Origin: Oscillospiraceae bacterium
GTDB taxonomy: Bacteria > Bacillota > Clostridia > Oscillospirales > Oscillospiraceae
Assembly (NCBI GenBank): GCA_015067845.1
Contig: SVLT01000004.1
Span: 1 to 64,000, forward strand
DNA length: 64,000 nt
Direction of reading: 5' to 3'
In this document: one piece after another, positions 24,175-33,309 of the stretch
Layout of the letters: the number at the start of each line of letters is the position of its first letter
Position numbering within the stretch: the stretch's first letter is position 1
Program-made: the position numbers and the translations under genes
The notes under the pieces: model-generated
Told to the model about the DNA's origin: nothing
What the model saw: only the letters and a program-made list of their open reading frames with translations
The model's database searches: none

Positions 24175-26019
24175 ATGCGTATTTTGTTCGACAGCAAGTT
24201 GTCCGCCTTCAAGGAGCCCTTCGGTACTTTGATCCCCGGGCAGACCTGCACACTGCATATTCATATCCCCGAAACCGTTCCCACGGTAAAGGTGGAGTGC
24301 ATCCTCTGCCACCCGGACGGCAGCCTTGCGCTGTCCGTGCCCATGGAAAAGGTTTCAAAAAAAGGAGCATATGAGATCTTCCGGGGAGAATTCTCTTTCC
24401 GGGATACGGGTCTTTACTTTTATCACTTCTATATCACTACCCGCGGCGGCGGCTTCCGTCTGTTCAAGTACGGCAACGACACCAACATGGAAGACGGCGC
24501 CCTGTGGCAAATAAGCTGCATACCCGGGGATTTTCACACCCCGGACTGGTCCAAGGGCGCAACCATTTATCAGGTATTCCCCGACCGGTTCTGCAAAGTT
24601 GGGGATTGTGACCTGACGGGTAAATTAGAACCCTACACCGTCCACGAAAACTGGGACGACGAGGTGGACTGGCGGCCCAATGCCAAGGGTGAGATCCTTA
24701 ACAACGATTTCTTTGGGGGCAACTTCCGGGGAATCACCGAAAAAATGGACTACATTGCCTCTCTGGGAACCACGATTTTGTATCTGAATCCCATCAGCAA
24801 GAGCTTTTCCAGTCACCGCTACGACACCGGCGATTACAAACAGCCCGACCCCATACTGGGCACTATGGAGGACTTCCGCGCGTTGTGCGATGCCGCCCAT
24901 AAGCGGGGCATCAAAGTGATTTTGGACGGGGTGTATTCCCACACCGGCTCCGACAGTCTGTATTTTGACAAAAACCGTACCTTTGGCGGCAACGGCGCTT
25001 ACTGCACGAAAAATTCCCCCTATTACAGCTGGTATCAGTTCAAAGACTGGCCGGACAGATACAACTCCTGGTGGGGCTTCGACACCCTGCCCACCGTCAA
25101 CAAAATGGACCCCGCCTTTGTGGAGTATATCATCACAGGCCGCGACAGCGTGGTGGAGCATTGGCTGAACGCCGGGTGCGACGGCTTCCGTCTGGATGTT
25201 GCCGACGAGCTGCCCAACGAATTTCTGGTGCTGCTGAAAAAGCGCATCCGCCAGATCCGTCCTGATGCCCTTTTGATGGGCGAGGTGTGGGAGGACGCTT
25301 CCAACAAGGAGTCCTACAGCCAGCTGCGCCGCTATTTTGTGGACGGTGAGCTGGACAGCGTGATGAATTACCCCTTCCGCACCGCTATTTTGAAGCTCCT
25401 CCGAGGTCAGGATGACGGACGCGGTTTGGAAAACACAGTGATGACCATTGCGGAGAACTATCCCCGGGAGGTTTTGCTCAGCAACATGAACCTGCTGAGC
25501 ACCCACGATAGCCCCCGCATTTTGACCGCCCTGGTGGACGATTTTGAGGGCAGCCGGGAAGAAAAGGCCGCCCGTCGGCTTCCCCCGGAACAGATGGAAA
25601 CCGCCCTGCAGCGGCTGTATCCGGCAGCATTTTTGCAATATACCTTGCCGGGCAGCCCCAGCATTTACTACGGCGACGAAGCCGGCATGGAGGGTCACAA
25701 CGACCCCTTCAACCGCCGCACCTACCCCTGGGGCAGAGAAAACCGGGAGCTGACGGACTGGTTCCGGAAGCTGGGTGCTCTGCGCAATGCGCAGGATGCG
25801 CTGCGGTTGGGTGACATTCGCTTCTTCCATGCCCGGGATGGCAAAATCGGCTTCACCCGGGAGTACGCAGGGAAAGCTCTTAGATGTTATGTAAACCTCT
25901 CTGAGGAGAACTGGGAAATTTCCGGTGGCAAGGTGCTTTTCGGACATGAGCTGCGCCCTCTTGCCCCGGACTGGATCGCTCTTGCGCCTATGGGTGTGTG
26001 CATCACGGAGGCGGAATAA
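24175..26019 (+). CDS. Glycoside hydrolase family 13 (neopullulanase/alpha-glucosidase-like)
   Basis: This 614-residue alpha-amylase-family enzyme has an N-terminal beta-sandwich (~residues 1-115) ahead of a TIM barrel. The four GH13 motifs are visible. They are VILDGVYSHTG (region I), GFRLDVADE with the nucleophile Asp (II), MGEVWED with the acid/base Glu (III) and NLLSTHDSPR (IV). The extra IYYGDEAGMEGHNDPFNRR is typical of the neopullulanase/maltogenic amylase branch. There is no signal peptide, so it probably breaks down maltodextrins or glycogen in the cytoplasm. Start at 24175 with AGGAG; the upstream in-frame extension is non-homologous. Confidence 0.9.
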   Translation: MRILFDSKLSAFKEPFGTLIPGQTCTLHIHIPETVPTVKVECILCHPDGSLALSVPMEKVSKKGAYEIFRGEFSFRDTGLYFYHFYITTRGGGFRLFKYGNDTNMEDGALWQISCIPGDFHTPDWSKGATIYQVFPDRFCKVGDCDLTGKLEPYTVHENWDDEVDWRPNAKGEILNNDFFGGNFRGITEKMDYIASLGTTILYLNPISKSFSSHRYDTGDYKQPDPILGTMEDFRALCDAAHKRGIKVILDGVYSHTGSDSLYFDKNRTFGGNGAYCTKNSPYYSWYQFKDWPDRYNSWWGFDTLPTVNKMDPAFVEYIITGRDSVVEHWLNAGCDGFRLDVADELPNEFLVLLKKRIRQIRPDALLMGEVWEDASNKESYSQLRRYFVDGELDSVMNYPFRTAILKLLRGQDDGRGLENTVMTIAENYPREVLLSNMNLLSTHDSPRILTALVDDFEGSREEKAARRLPPEQMETALQRLYPAAFLQYTLPGSPSIYYGDEAGMEGHNDPFNRRTYPWGRENRELTDWFRKLGALRNAQDALRLGDIRFFHARDGKIGFTREYAGKALRCYVNLSEENWEISGGKVLFGHELRPLAPDWIALAPMGVCITEAE

Positions 26020-26189
26020 TGGAAAAAGAAGTATTTTTAAGCGGCTACTGCCGCTGTATGGATGCCAGCCGCATGGTTGCGGTCACATTGGAAGACGGAC
26101 GCATCACCGATGTGGATTGTAACTTTGGTTCTTGTCCCTATGAAAAGGACTGTGTATTGGCGCAGAAGATAAGGGAAGAGGTTGGTTGA
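26019..26189 (+). CDS. Small cysteine-containing protein of unknown function
   Basis: This 56-residue protein is not recognised. Cysteines occur as YCRCMDAS (residues ~10-12) and DCNFGSCPYEKDCVLA (~36-47), a spacing that could bind a metal. A short beta-hairpin-like middle (MVAVTLEDGRITDVDC) and a helical tail (LAQKIREEVG) follow. The ATG shares one base with the stop of the GH13 gene (TAATG) and GGAGGCGG lies just upstream, so it is translated. A repeat separates it from recG. Confidence 0.7.
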   Translation: MEKEVFLSGYCRCMDASRMVAVTLEDGRITDVDCNFGSCPYEKDCVLAQKIREEVG

Positions 26190-26201
26190 TAACCGTCTCC
26201 C

Positions 26202-26366
26202 AAGGCTTCTCGCTTCCGGAGAAGCTGGCATTTGTGAGGAACGAACAAATGACTGATGTGGTGTAGGCTGCGCAGCAGCCGTAATCATTTAAATGTCGCT
26301 GCGCGACACCACCACATCCGTCAAAAATCAAAGATTTTTGACACCTTCTCCTCAAGGAGAAGGCTT
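26202..26366. repeat. Intergenic palindromic repeat, family A, copy 2
   Basis: AAGGCTTCTCGCTTCCGGAG at the left and CTTCTCCTCAAGGAGAAGG at the right are terminal hairpins. Internal words shared with other copies are AACAAATGACTGATG, GTGTAGGCTG, GCGACACCACCACATCCGTC and AAAATCAAAGATTTTTG. The right end supplies part of the sequence just before the recG ribosome binding site. Confidence 0.85.
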
Positions 26367-26380
26367 AGGAGGTGAACACC

Positions 26381-28429
26381 ATGGCAAGACTGACAGATCC
26401 CATTACCATCTTAAAGGGCGTGGGCCCCACCATGGCAAAGCGGTTTGCCGCGCTGAATATCTTTACCCTGGGCGATCTGATCTGCCACTTCCCCCGGGGC
26501 TACGAGGATCGCACCAAGATCCTGCCCATTGAGAAAATGGAGGTGGATGTTCCTGCCTGCTTCAAAGCCATGGTGATGAACACCCCCCGCACCGCCCACA
26601 TCCGCAAGGGTCTGGATCTGACCAAGGTGCAGGTGGCTGACCACACCGCCCGTCTGACTCTCACATTTTTCAACAACAAATTTGCCGCAGAGCAGCTGCA
26701 ATACGGCAGAGAATACATTTTTTACGGCACACTCACCGGGGATTTCGTGGGTTACAGCATGACCAACCCCGTGTTTGAGGCCTTGGAGTCTCAGCCGATG
26801 ACCACCCGTCGTGTTCTGCCCATTTATCCCCTCACGGCCGGTCTATCCAATGCCGCCATGCTGAAAGCCGTGCGGCAAGCCCTGGCCATTTGCGACACCC
26901 CGGCAGAGATCCTGCCGGAATCCGTGCGCCGGGAATTCGGCATTTTGGATGCCAGCCGGGCCTACTATGCCATCCACGAGCCTGCCAACATGGCAGAGGC
27001 GGAAATGGCGAAAAAGCGGCTGATCTTCGAGGAATTTTTCGTTTTCTCCGCGGGACTTTCCCTCATGCGTGCCGCGAGGACGGAAAAGAAAACTGCACCA
27101 TATCGCAATTTGAATTTGTCACCCTTTACCGATGCCCTCCCCTTCTCCCTGACCGGAGCGCAAAAGCGTGCCATCGACGAAATCGTTCACGATTTTTCTT
27201 CCGGTGCGCCCATGAATCGGCTGGTGCAGGGCGATGTGGGCAGCGGTAAGACCATGGTGGCCGCCGCGGCGGCTTATCTGGCAATAAAAAACGGCCATCA
27301 GGCTGCCCTGATGGCACCTACGGAAATTTTGGCGGAGCAGCATTATCATTCCCTGTCTAGGCTTTTGACGCCCCTGGGTCTGCGGATCGCCCTGCTCACC
27401 GGTTCCATGACCCCCAAACAAAAACAGCAGGTGCGCACCGCTTTGGAAAACGGAGAAATGGATTTGGCTGTGGGCACCCACGCCCTGCTGTCCGATGCAA
27501 CGCAATTCGCCAATTTGGGACTGGTCATTGCGGACGAACAGCACCGCTTCGGCGTAGGCCAGCGGGCCAAATTGTCCGCCAAGGGCAGCGACCCCCATCT
27601 GCTGGTGATGTCCGCCACCCCCATTCCCAGAACTCTGGCTCTGCTGATGTACGGCGATCTGGAGGTGTCCATCATCGACGAGCTACCCCCCGGGCGGAAA
27701 AGCGTGGATACATTTTTGGTGAATGAATCCTATCGCGCCCGGATCAACGCCTTCATCCGCAAGCAGGTACAGGAGGGACATCAATGCTTCGTGGTCTGCC
27801 CGGCGGTGGAAGAAAATGAGGATCTGGGCATCAAGGCCGCCACAGTCTGGGCGGAAACACTGCAAAAAACCGTCTTTCCCGATCTGCGGATTTTGCTGAT
27901 CCACGGTCAGATGAAGGGCGCGGAAAAAGAGGCCGCCATGACCGCCTTCGCCCGGGGCGAAGCGGATGTTTTGGTGGCAACTACCGTCATTGAGGTGGGC
28001 GTGGACGTGCCCAACGCCACATTGATGGTGATCGAAGATGCGGATCGGTTCGGTCTGAGCCAGCTGCACCAGCTCCGGGGCCGCGTAGGCCGGGGCGGTC
28101 ATCAAAGCTACTGTATCCTCACCAGCCACAACCGCAATCAGGAGACCCTTGCCCGGTTGAAAGCCCTGTGTAAGACCACGGACGGCTTCAAAATTGCAGA
28201 GGAAGATCTGAAAATGCGTGGCCCCGGCGATTTCTTCGGCTCCCGGCAGTCCGGTCTGCCCACCTTCCGTGTGGCGAATCTGAGCATGGATCTGCAAACC
28301 CTGAAGGATGCCCAGGCGGCCTCCGCCCGGTGGATCGACACTGAGGGCACGGCGGATACCCCGGAAGCCATCGCCCTGCGAGAGCGCATCGGAACGCTTT
28401 TTGCGCGCGCCGAGGGGACGATGAATTAA
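26381..28429 (+). CDS. recG: ATP-dependent DNA helicase RecG
   Basis: This 682-residue branch-migration helicase remodels stalled forks and Holliday junctions. The N-terminal wedge domain (LKGVGPTMAKRF; VADHTARLTLTFFNNKF in the OB fold) precedes the helicase core. Walker A is GDVGSGKT near residue 287, the Walker B-like box is DEQHRFGVGQR, motif III is VMSATPIPRTLAL and motif VI is QLRGRVGRGGHQSYC. The C-terminal KMRGPGDFFGSRQSGLP is diagnostic. ATG at 26381 is eight bases after AGGAGG; an in-frame GTG at 26372 is less likely. Confidence 0.96.
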   Translation: MARLTDPITILKGVGPTMAKRFAALNIFTLGDLICHFPRGYEDRTKILPIEKMEVDVPACFKAMVMNTPRTAHIRKGLDLTKVQVADHTARLTLTFFNNKFAAEQLQYGREYIFYGTLTGDFVGYSMTNPVFEALESQPMTTRRVLPIYPLTAGLSNAAMLKAVRQALAICDTPAEILPESVRREFGILDASRAYYAIHEPANMAEAEMAKKRLIFEEFFVFSAGLSLMRAARTEKKTAPYRNLNLSPFTDALPFSLTGAQKRAIDEIVHDFSSGAPMNRLVQGDVGSGKTMVAAAAAYLAIKNGHQAALMAPTEILAEQHYHSLSRLLTPLGLRIALLTGSMTPKQKQQVRTALENGEMDLAVGTHALLSDATQFANLGLVIADEQHRFGVGQRAKLSAKGSDPHLLVMSATPIPRTLALLMYGDLEVSIIDELPPGRKSVDTFLVNESYRARINAFIRKQVQEGHQCFVVCPAVEENEDLGIKAATVWAETLQKTVFPDLRILLIHGQMKGAEKEAAMTAFARGEADVLVATTVIEVGVDVPNATLMVIEDADRFGLSQLHQLRGRVGRGGHQSYCILTSHNRNQETLARLKALCKTTDGFKIAEEDLKMRGPGDFFGSRQSGLPTFRVANLSMDLQTLKDAQAASARWIDTEGTADTPEAIALRERIGTLFARAEGTMN

Positions 28430-28433
28430 AAAA

Positions 28434-28621
28434 CGGACGAGCAATGCTCGCCCCTACGCTCATGTATCGACTTCCAACATGTAGGGGCTGGCGCCCACGA
28501 CAGCCCGTTATGAGTTTATGAACAGTGTCTTTTCGGGGCGTCGAAGGCATGAATTATGGTATGATTGCCCCCGGCAATCATTTAGATTATAAATCCGCTG
28601 CGCGGAGCACCACGCCCCCTA
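28434..28621. repeat. Intergenic repeat, family B, long composite copy 4
   Basis: It contains GACGAGCAATGCTCGCCCCTAC, then GTAGGGGCTGGCGCCCACGA, GGGGCGTCGAAGGC and a final CACGCCCCCTAC. Between them sits an extra palindromic insert (GATTGCCCCCGGCAATC, CCGCTGCGCGGAG). It looks like two family B copies fused or one copy interrupted by another small palindrome. It fills the 256 bp between recG and the Gfo/Idh gene with the terminator below. Confidence 0.7.
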
Positions 28622-28646
28622 CATTTTTGGTGTCATTGCAACAAAC

Positions 28647-28676
28647 AAAAAACCACGGCCGAAGCCGTGGTTTTTT
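28647..28676 (-). terminator. Terminator of the Gfo/Idh/MocA gene
   Basis: AAAAAACCACGGC, loop CGAA, GCCGTGGTTTTTT: a perfect 13-bp inverted repeat ten bases beyond the minus-strand stop, also able to end recG transcripts. Confidence 0.88.
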
Positions 28677-28685
28677 ATGTAGGAT

Positions 28686-29756
28686 TTAGAACTTCTTGGG
28701 CATGGGGTTCTGAGCGTGCACAGTCTCGATAACGGAGATAACCTTCGCTGCCATCTCAGGAGTGACATACATGGGAGTGCCGTTGACGATCTTGTTGTAG
28801 AGGGACTCGTACAGATCGCCGGTACCCTTATCGAATGCGTCACCGGCAAAGTCGAATTCCTCGGTATGCTTGTTCAGAGGAATGTTGCAGTACATGGGAT
28901 CGCCGTTGGGATCTCTCAGAGTCTCTTCCTGCACGGGAATCTCGGGGTTCTCTTCGTCCAGGATGTAGGTCATTTCGCCGGCCTTGGTGTTGCACTTGAA
29001 GGTACCGCGGGTGCCCTGGATCTTCAGGTTGTAGCCGGAGTATGCATCAATGTTGCTGACCTCAACGTCAACCAGGGGCTTGCCGGGGGCAGTGAGCAGG
29101 ATCTTTGCGTAGTCGTCGGAGTCGCCGCTACTCAGAGCGTTCGCCAGCTTGCTGTAAACCACCTGAGTCTCATCGGAGAAGTCCAGGAAGCCCAGAGCGA
29201 TACCGATGGGATGAGGGCCGGTGTTGTAAATGCCGCCGGCGCATCTCTTCTGCAGGGTCTGCCAGTCATAACGACGGGACAGGGCGCTGTAATGAAGGTT
29301 GACCTGCACAATTTCACCGATCTTGCCGGACTTCTTCAGATCGTAAGCGAACTGACAGAAGGGTGCGTGGAAGGTCTGCTGGAACACAGCCAGAACCAGA
29401 TTCTTCTCCTTTGCGATTTGGATCAGCTCGTCGCACTCGTAACGGGTACGGGCGAAGGGCTTTTCCACCAGCACATTGAAGCCGTGGAGCAACAGTTCCT
29501 TGGTGATGGGACCGTGCATTTCGGAGTATGTGGAGTTGACGACCAGATCGATATCATCAAATTGGTACAGATCGGTGTACTTATCAAAAGTCTTGCAGCC
29601 GGGATAGATCTTCTCAGCCTTTTCTCTGCGGTAGGCATCAGCATCCACAACATATTTCACAGTATAAAATTGATTTTTCTCGCTACGGAAATACTTGCCG
29701 TGGATGTTACAGCCACTTCTGCCCTGGCCAATAATGGCAACGTTCAGTTTCTTCAT
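28686..29756 (-). CDS. Gfo/Idh/MocA-family oxidoreductase
   Basis: This 356-residue NAD(P)-dependent sugar or inositol oxidoreductase has an N-terminal Rossmann fold (NVAIIGQGRSGCNIHG). VEKPFARTRYECDELI near residue 98 holds the conserved EKP lysine, and NTGPHPIGIALGF near residue 183 holds the catalytic-type His. The C-terminal domain is of the alpha/beta type (IQGTRGTFKCN). The substrate is not predictable. Start at 29756 from AAAGGAG; upstream in-frame codons are rich in Lys/Tyr and not homologous. It lies next to the GH3 remnant, so the two may once have formed a carbohydrate-use unit. Confidence 0.88.
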   Translation of the reverse strand: MKKLNVAIIGQGRSGCNIHGKYFRSEKNQFYTVKYVVDADAYRREKAEKIYPGCKTFDKYTDLYQFDDIDLVVNSTYSEMHGPITKELLLHGFNVLVEKPFARTRYECDELIQIAKEKNLVLAVFQQTFHAPFCQFAYDLKKSGKIGEIVQVNLHYSALSRRYDWQTLQKRCAGGIYNTGPHPIGIALGFLDFSDETQVVYSKLANALSSGDSDDYAKILLTAPGKPLVDVEVSNIDAYSGYNLKIQGTRGTFKCNTKAGEMTYILDEENPEIPVQEETLRDPNGDPMYCNIPLNKHTEEFDFAGDAFDKGTGDLYESLYNKIVNGTPMYVTPEMAAKVISVIETVHAQNPMPKKF

Positions 29757-29900
29757 ATTTACCGTTCTCCTTTTTAGATAAATCAGCAATTTTTTGCGAT
29801 TGCTTATACGCCATTTATACAGCGAATTTTTTGAAATGTAAATGGCAAAAAATCCATTCCACATTGCAAATAATCCACTATCGATAAACCTCTCCGGATT

Positions 29901-30590
29901 TCAACGCTTTTCCCCGTAATAAAACAGCGCTTCGTTGTCTGTATCGCTGTCCGTGCCGATATAGACCCGGAACGCGCCGGGCTCGCTGGTGTAGCGCATA
30001 TCGATGTCATAAAAACGCAGCATTGGCTCGGTGATGGCAAAGGAAACTTTCTTTTGCTGCCCGGGCTGCAAGGTCACCTTTTGGAAGCCCCGTACCGTGG
30101 CCTTGCCCATTTCGCTGTTGAGGTAGGGGTCTTCTCCCGTTCCCTCCATGACACGGCCCCATCTGGGGTCTCTGGTCAAGTCCAGCATAGGCGCGAAGGT
30201 GACATGGATACCGGTTGTCGCGGCCTCCACAGCGGATGCCCGGGCCACCTGCTCTGCCAGCTCCGGAGAAAAGGTGCAGCCCTGAGCCAGGGGGATGGGG
30301 AACGCCGTTTCCAGACCGTTGACCACATCCAGCATCGTCAGCAAGGGAATGTGATGGGGATGCTTTTGGATAAACTCTGCCTGCACCTGACGCAGCTTTT
30401 CCGCGCCCCGGATGTTCAGCACAGAGCCCACCATGGACTTCATTTCCTCGGACATTTCCACCGTCTCCGTTGGGCCGGTGATCACGTTGCCCTCCTGGGC
30501 GAGCATTTTGCCGGTCACCTGGATCATCTGACCCACCTTTTCCTCCAGGGTCATCTGTCCCAGCAGCTTTTCCAGTTGCTTTTGTTCCAT
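29901..30590 (-). pseudogene. Beta-glucosidase-like GH3 gene with a large in-frame internal deletion
   Basis: The 229-residue reading frame begins as a GH3 enzyme: LGQMTLEEKVGQMIQ, LLTMLDVVNGLETAFPIPLAQ and FAPMLDLTRDPRWGRVMEGTGEDPYLNSEMGKA. Right after ATVRGFQ (near 30080) it jumps to KVTLQPGQQKKVSFAIT and AGAFRVYIGTDS-like sequence, the C-terminal fibronectin-type-III-like end. About 480-500 residues of a normal ~720 are missing, including the SDW nucleophile region and the alpha/beta sandwich. The frame is open, so a stable small protein is possible, but glycosidase activity is not expected. The ATG at 30590 has GGAG upstream. Confidence 0.82.
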
Positions 30591-30705
30591 GGATACGCGC
30601 TCCTTCACAAAAATACCATAGTTTGATTACAGTATATTTCAAAATACCCCTAAAAGCAATAGTCGGCTTTGCACTTTTGTACCGCGATTTGTACATTTCC
30701 GCCTC

Positions 30706-30735
30706 TTGCAATGGTATGCACATCGGTGCTATAAT
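30706..30735 (+). promoter_or_regulatory. Promoter of the alpha/beta hydrolase gene
   Basis: TTGCAA (30706-30711), 18 bp, TATAAT (30730-30735), 28 bp before the ATG. AGGAG precedes the start codon. Confidence 0.55.
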
Positions 30736-30763
30736 TACCCTATCAATGATTTAGGAGTACCCT

Positions 30764-31693
30764 ATGGATATTTTGCTGATTTTTCTGCTGCTGGCTGTTG
30801 TCGCTGTCTTGGGCACGGCTTTTGTATGCTTTCGTATGGCATTTTACAATCCCAAGCCCAAGCCCGCTGACCCGGAATTTATCGACCTTCCCCAGGGCAG
30901 CATCTACAAACCCTACCACGATCTGATGACCCAGTGGACCCGGGAAACCCGGCAGCTCCCCCACGAAAAGATGTCTATCAAAACCTTTGACGGTCTGACA
31001 CTGCACGCAAAATACTATGAACATACCCCCGGCGCACCCATTGAACTGATGTTCCACGGCTACCGGGGCACTGCGGAAAGGGATCTTTCCGGCGCTGTCC
31101 AGCGTTGTTTTGCCTTGGGCAGGAGCGCACTGATTGTGGATCAGCGCGCTTGCAGTGCCAGTGAGGGCAGGGTCATTACTTTCGGCATCCGGGAGCATCG
31201 GGACTGTCTGCGTTGGGTGGACTTTGCGGTAAAACGCTTTGGCCCGGACTGCAAAATTTTACTTACCGGCATTTCCATGGGGGCAACCACGGTGCTGATG
31301 GCCGCAGGCAAGCCCCTGCCGCCCAATGTGGTGGGCGTGCTGGCTGACTGCGGATTTTCTTCCGCGAAGGAGATCATCCAACATGTGATCCGCAGAATGA
31401 AACTGCCGCCCCGGCTGGGCTATTTCTTCGTGCGATTGGGGGCAAGGCTCTACGGCGGCTTTGACCCGGAGAGCTACTCCGCCCTGGAGGCCGCGCCGAA
31501 TATCCGCGTGCCCGTTCTGTTCTTCCACGGCCTGGACGACCGTTTTGTCCCCTGCTGCATGAGTCAACAAAATTACGATGCCTGTACTGCCCCCAAAAAG
31601 CTGGTCACCGTACCCGGTGCCGGCCACGGCCTTTCCTACCTTTTGGATACGGAGGGCTACTTTCAGGCCGTTCGGGAATTCTTCCCGGAATGA
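30764..31693 (+). CDS. Membrane-anchored alpha/beta hydrolase
   Basis: This 309-residue protein has one N-terminal transmembrane segment (residues ~3-25) followed by an alpha/beta hydrolase fold. The oxyanion stretch is MFHGYRGTAERD, the nucleophile elbow GISMGATTV near residue 172, the acid FFHGLDDRFVP near residue 255 and the histidine GAGHGLSYL near residue 288. It resembles the BEM46/YqkD-type hydrolases. Substrate unknown (ester or peptide). It is a monocistronic unit. Confidence 0.85.
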   Translation: MDILLIFLLLAVVAVLGTAFVCFRMAFYNPKPKPADPEFIDLPQGSIYKPYHDLMTQWTRETRQLPHEKMSIKTFDGLTLHAKYYEHTPGAPIELMFHGYRGTAERDLSGAVQRCFALGRSALIVDQRACSASEGRVITFGIREHRDCLRWVDFAVKRFGPDCKILLTGISMGATTVLMAAGKPLPPNVVGVLADCGFSSAKEIIQHVIRRMKLPPRLGYFFVRLGARLYGGFDPESYSALEAAPNIRVPVLFFHGLDDRFVPCCMSQQNYDACTAPKKLVTVPGAGHGLSYLLDTEGYFQAVREFFPE

Positions 31694-31711
31694 TCCCTTT
31701 ACAGATGCTTA

Positions 31712-31838
31712 TGTCATTGCGAGGAGGCCCTTGCGGGCCGACGTGGCAATCTCCTGGTATGATTCACCGAAACTGCATGCAGCAATAAACGCCGTACCGG
31801 GAGATTCCCACGGTCGCTTCGCTCCCTCGGAATGACAC
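31712..31838. repeat. Intergenic repeat, family C, copy 2
   Basis: It starts GTCATTGCGAGGAGGCCC with a GGCCCTTGCGGGCC hairpin, then GTGGCAATCTCCTGGTAT. It ends with the inverted ACCGGGAGATTCCCAC and TCGGAATGACAC. The same outline recurs at 53109-53275. The stretch 31694-32070 (377 bp) holds this repeat, a short family B fragment (31861-31884, GGACGAGCAATGCTCGCCCC) and the argG promoter region. Confidence 0.75.
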
Positions 31839-31978
31839 GAAAAATGTGAGGGAGCCTCACGGACGAGCAATGCTCGCCCCTACGCATTTTGCCAATGGTA
31901 ATATTCCTATGGCCATTTTGCATAATCACCCCTGGTTTATCCTGCATATTTGTGTATATTAAGCGGATATTTATGAAT

Positions 31979-31998
31979 AATGTGAAATTTTATACATT
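31979..31998 (+). promoter_or_regulatory. Possible operator upstream of argG
   Basis: An imperfect 20-bp dyad with arms AATGT and ACATT lies just before the -35 box, preceded by TATGAATAATG, which resembles half of an arginine-repressor box (TGAATaattaTTCA). No ArgR gene is in the window. The assignment to ArgR is a guess from the gene content. Confidence 0.3.
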
Positions 31999-32003
31999 AA
32001 TCG

Positions 32004-32032
32004 TTGACAAACATTCTTTACGGATGTATAAT
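32004..32032 (+). promoter_or_regulatory. Consensus promoter of argGHF
   Basis: Perfect -35 TTGACA (32004-32009), 17-bp spacer and perfect -10 TATAAT (32027-32032). Such a strong promoter normally implies control by a repressor. Confidence 0.8.
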
Positions 32033-32070
32033 TTCGGCAGACTATAAAACACCTTTTGGAGGAATTTATA

Positions 32071-33294
32071 ATGAACAAGGAAAATATCAAAAAAGTCGTT
32101 CTGGCCTACTCCGGCGGCCTGGATACATCCATCATCATCCCCTGGCTGAAAGAGAACTACAATAACTGCGAAGTCATTGCCGTTTCCGGCAATGTGGGAC
32201 AGGCTGACGAGCTGGAAGGCCTGGAAGAAAAGGCTCTGAAGACCGGCGCATCCAAGCTGTATGTGCTGGATCTGACCGACGAGTATGTGGACGAGTACAT
32301 CATGCCCTGCCTGAAGGCCGGTGCCATCTACGAGGAGTACCTGCTGGGCACTTCCCACGCCCGTCCCTGCATCGCCAAGGGCCTGGTGGACATCGCCCTG
32401 AAAGAGGGCGCGGACGCCATCTGCCACGGCTGTACCGGCAAGGGCAACGACCAGGTGCGTTTTGAGCTGACCATCAAGCATTTCGCCCCCAATATGCCCA
32501 TCATCGCCCCCTGGCGTGAGTGGGACATCAAGTCCCGTGAGGAAGAGATCGACTACGCCGAGGCGCATGATATTCCCTTGAAGATCAATCGTGAGACCAA
32601 CTACTCCAAGGACAAGAACCTGTGGCATTTGAGCCATGAGGGTCTGGATCTGGAAGACACCGGCAACGAGCCTCTGTACGAGAAGCCCGGCTTCCTGGAA
32701 ATGGGCGTTTCTCCCATCCAGGCTCCCGATGTGCCTACATACATTACTCTGGACTTTGTGCAGGGTGTTCCCGTTGCTCTGGACGGCGAGAAGATGAGCG
32801 CCAAGGACATCATTCTGAAACTGAACGAGATCGGCGGCGCCAACGGCATTGGCCTGCTGGATATCGTGGAAAACCGTCTGGTTGGCATGAAGTGCCGCGG
32901 CGTGTACGAGACCCCCGGCGGCGCAATTCTCTACAAGGCCCACAGCGTGCTGGAAAGCATCTGCTTGGACAAGATGACTCTGCATGAGAAGCAGAGACTG
33001 GCCATCACCTATGCAGAGCTGGTCTACAACGGACAGTGGTTCACCCCCCTGCGTGAGGCTCTTGCCGCATTTGTGGACAAGACCCAGGAGACCGTCACCG
33101 GCAAGGTGCGGCTGAAGCTGTACAAGGGCAACATGATCAATGCCGGTGTATGGAGTGACTACTCTCTGTATTCCGAGGAGATCGCAACCTTCGGCGAGAG
33201 CGACTACAACCAGGCTGATTCCGCCGGATTCATCAACCTCTACGGCCTGCCCATCAAGGTTAAGGCCATGGTGGATGCAAAGAACAAGAAGTAA
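32071..33294 (+). CDS. argG: Argininosuccinate synthase
   Basis: This 407-residue enzyme joins citrulline and aspartate with ATP. The PP-loop [15 protein letters not shown] is at residues ~8-22. [13 protein letters not shown] and [15 protein letters not shown] are typical family blocks. Start at 32071 behind TTTTGGAGGAA. It is the first gene of argG-argH-argF; the genes of the upper ornithine branch (argC, J, B, D) are not present, so either they lie elsewhere or ornithine comes from another route. Confidence 0.97.
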   Translation: MNKENIKKVVLAYSGGLDTSIIIPWLKENYNNCEVIAVSGNVGQADELEGLEEKALKTGASKLYVLDLTDEYVDEYIMPCLKAGAIYEEYLLGTSHARPCIAKGLVDIALKEGADAICHGCTGKGNDQVRFELTIKHFAPNMPIIAPWREWDIKSREEEIDYAEAHDIPLKINRETNYSKDKNLWHLSHEGLDLEDTGNEPLYEKPGFLEMGVSPIQAPDVPTYITLDFVQGVPVALDGEKMSAKDIILKLNEIGGANGIGLLDIVENRLVGMKCRGVYETPGGAILYKAHSVLESICLDKMTLHEKQRLAITYAELVYNGQWFTPLREALAAFVDKTQETVTGKVRLKLYKGNMINAGVWSDYSLYSEEIATFGESDYNQADSAGFINLYGLPIKVKAMVDAKNKK

Positions 33295-33309
33295 AAAGGA
33301 GCATTTCTC

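Noticed and set aside
30080..30590. Active beta-glucosidase
   Set aside because: The catalytic nucleophile region and most of the barrel are missing, so the GH3 similarity at both ends should not be read as an enzyme.
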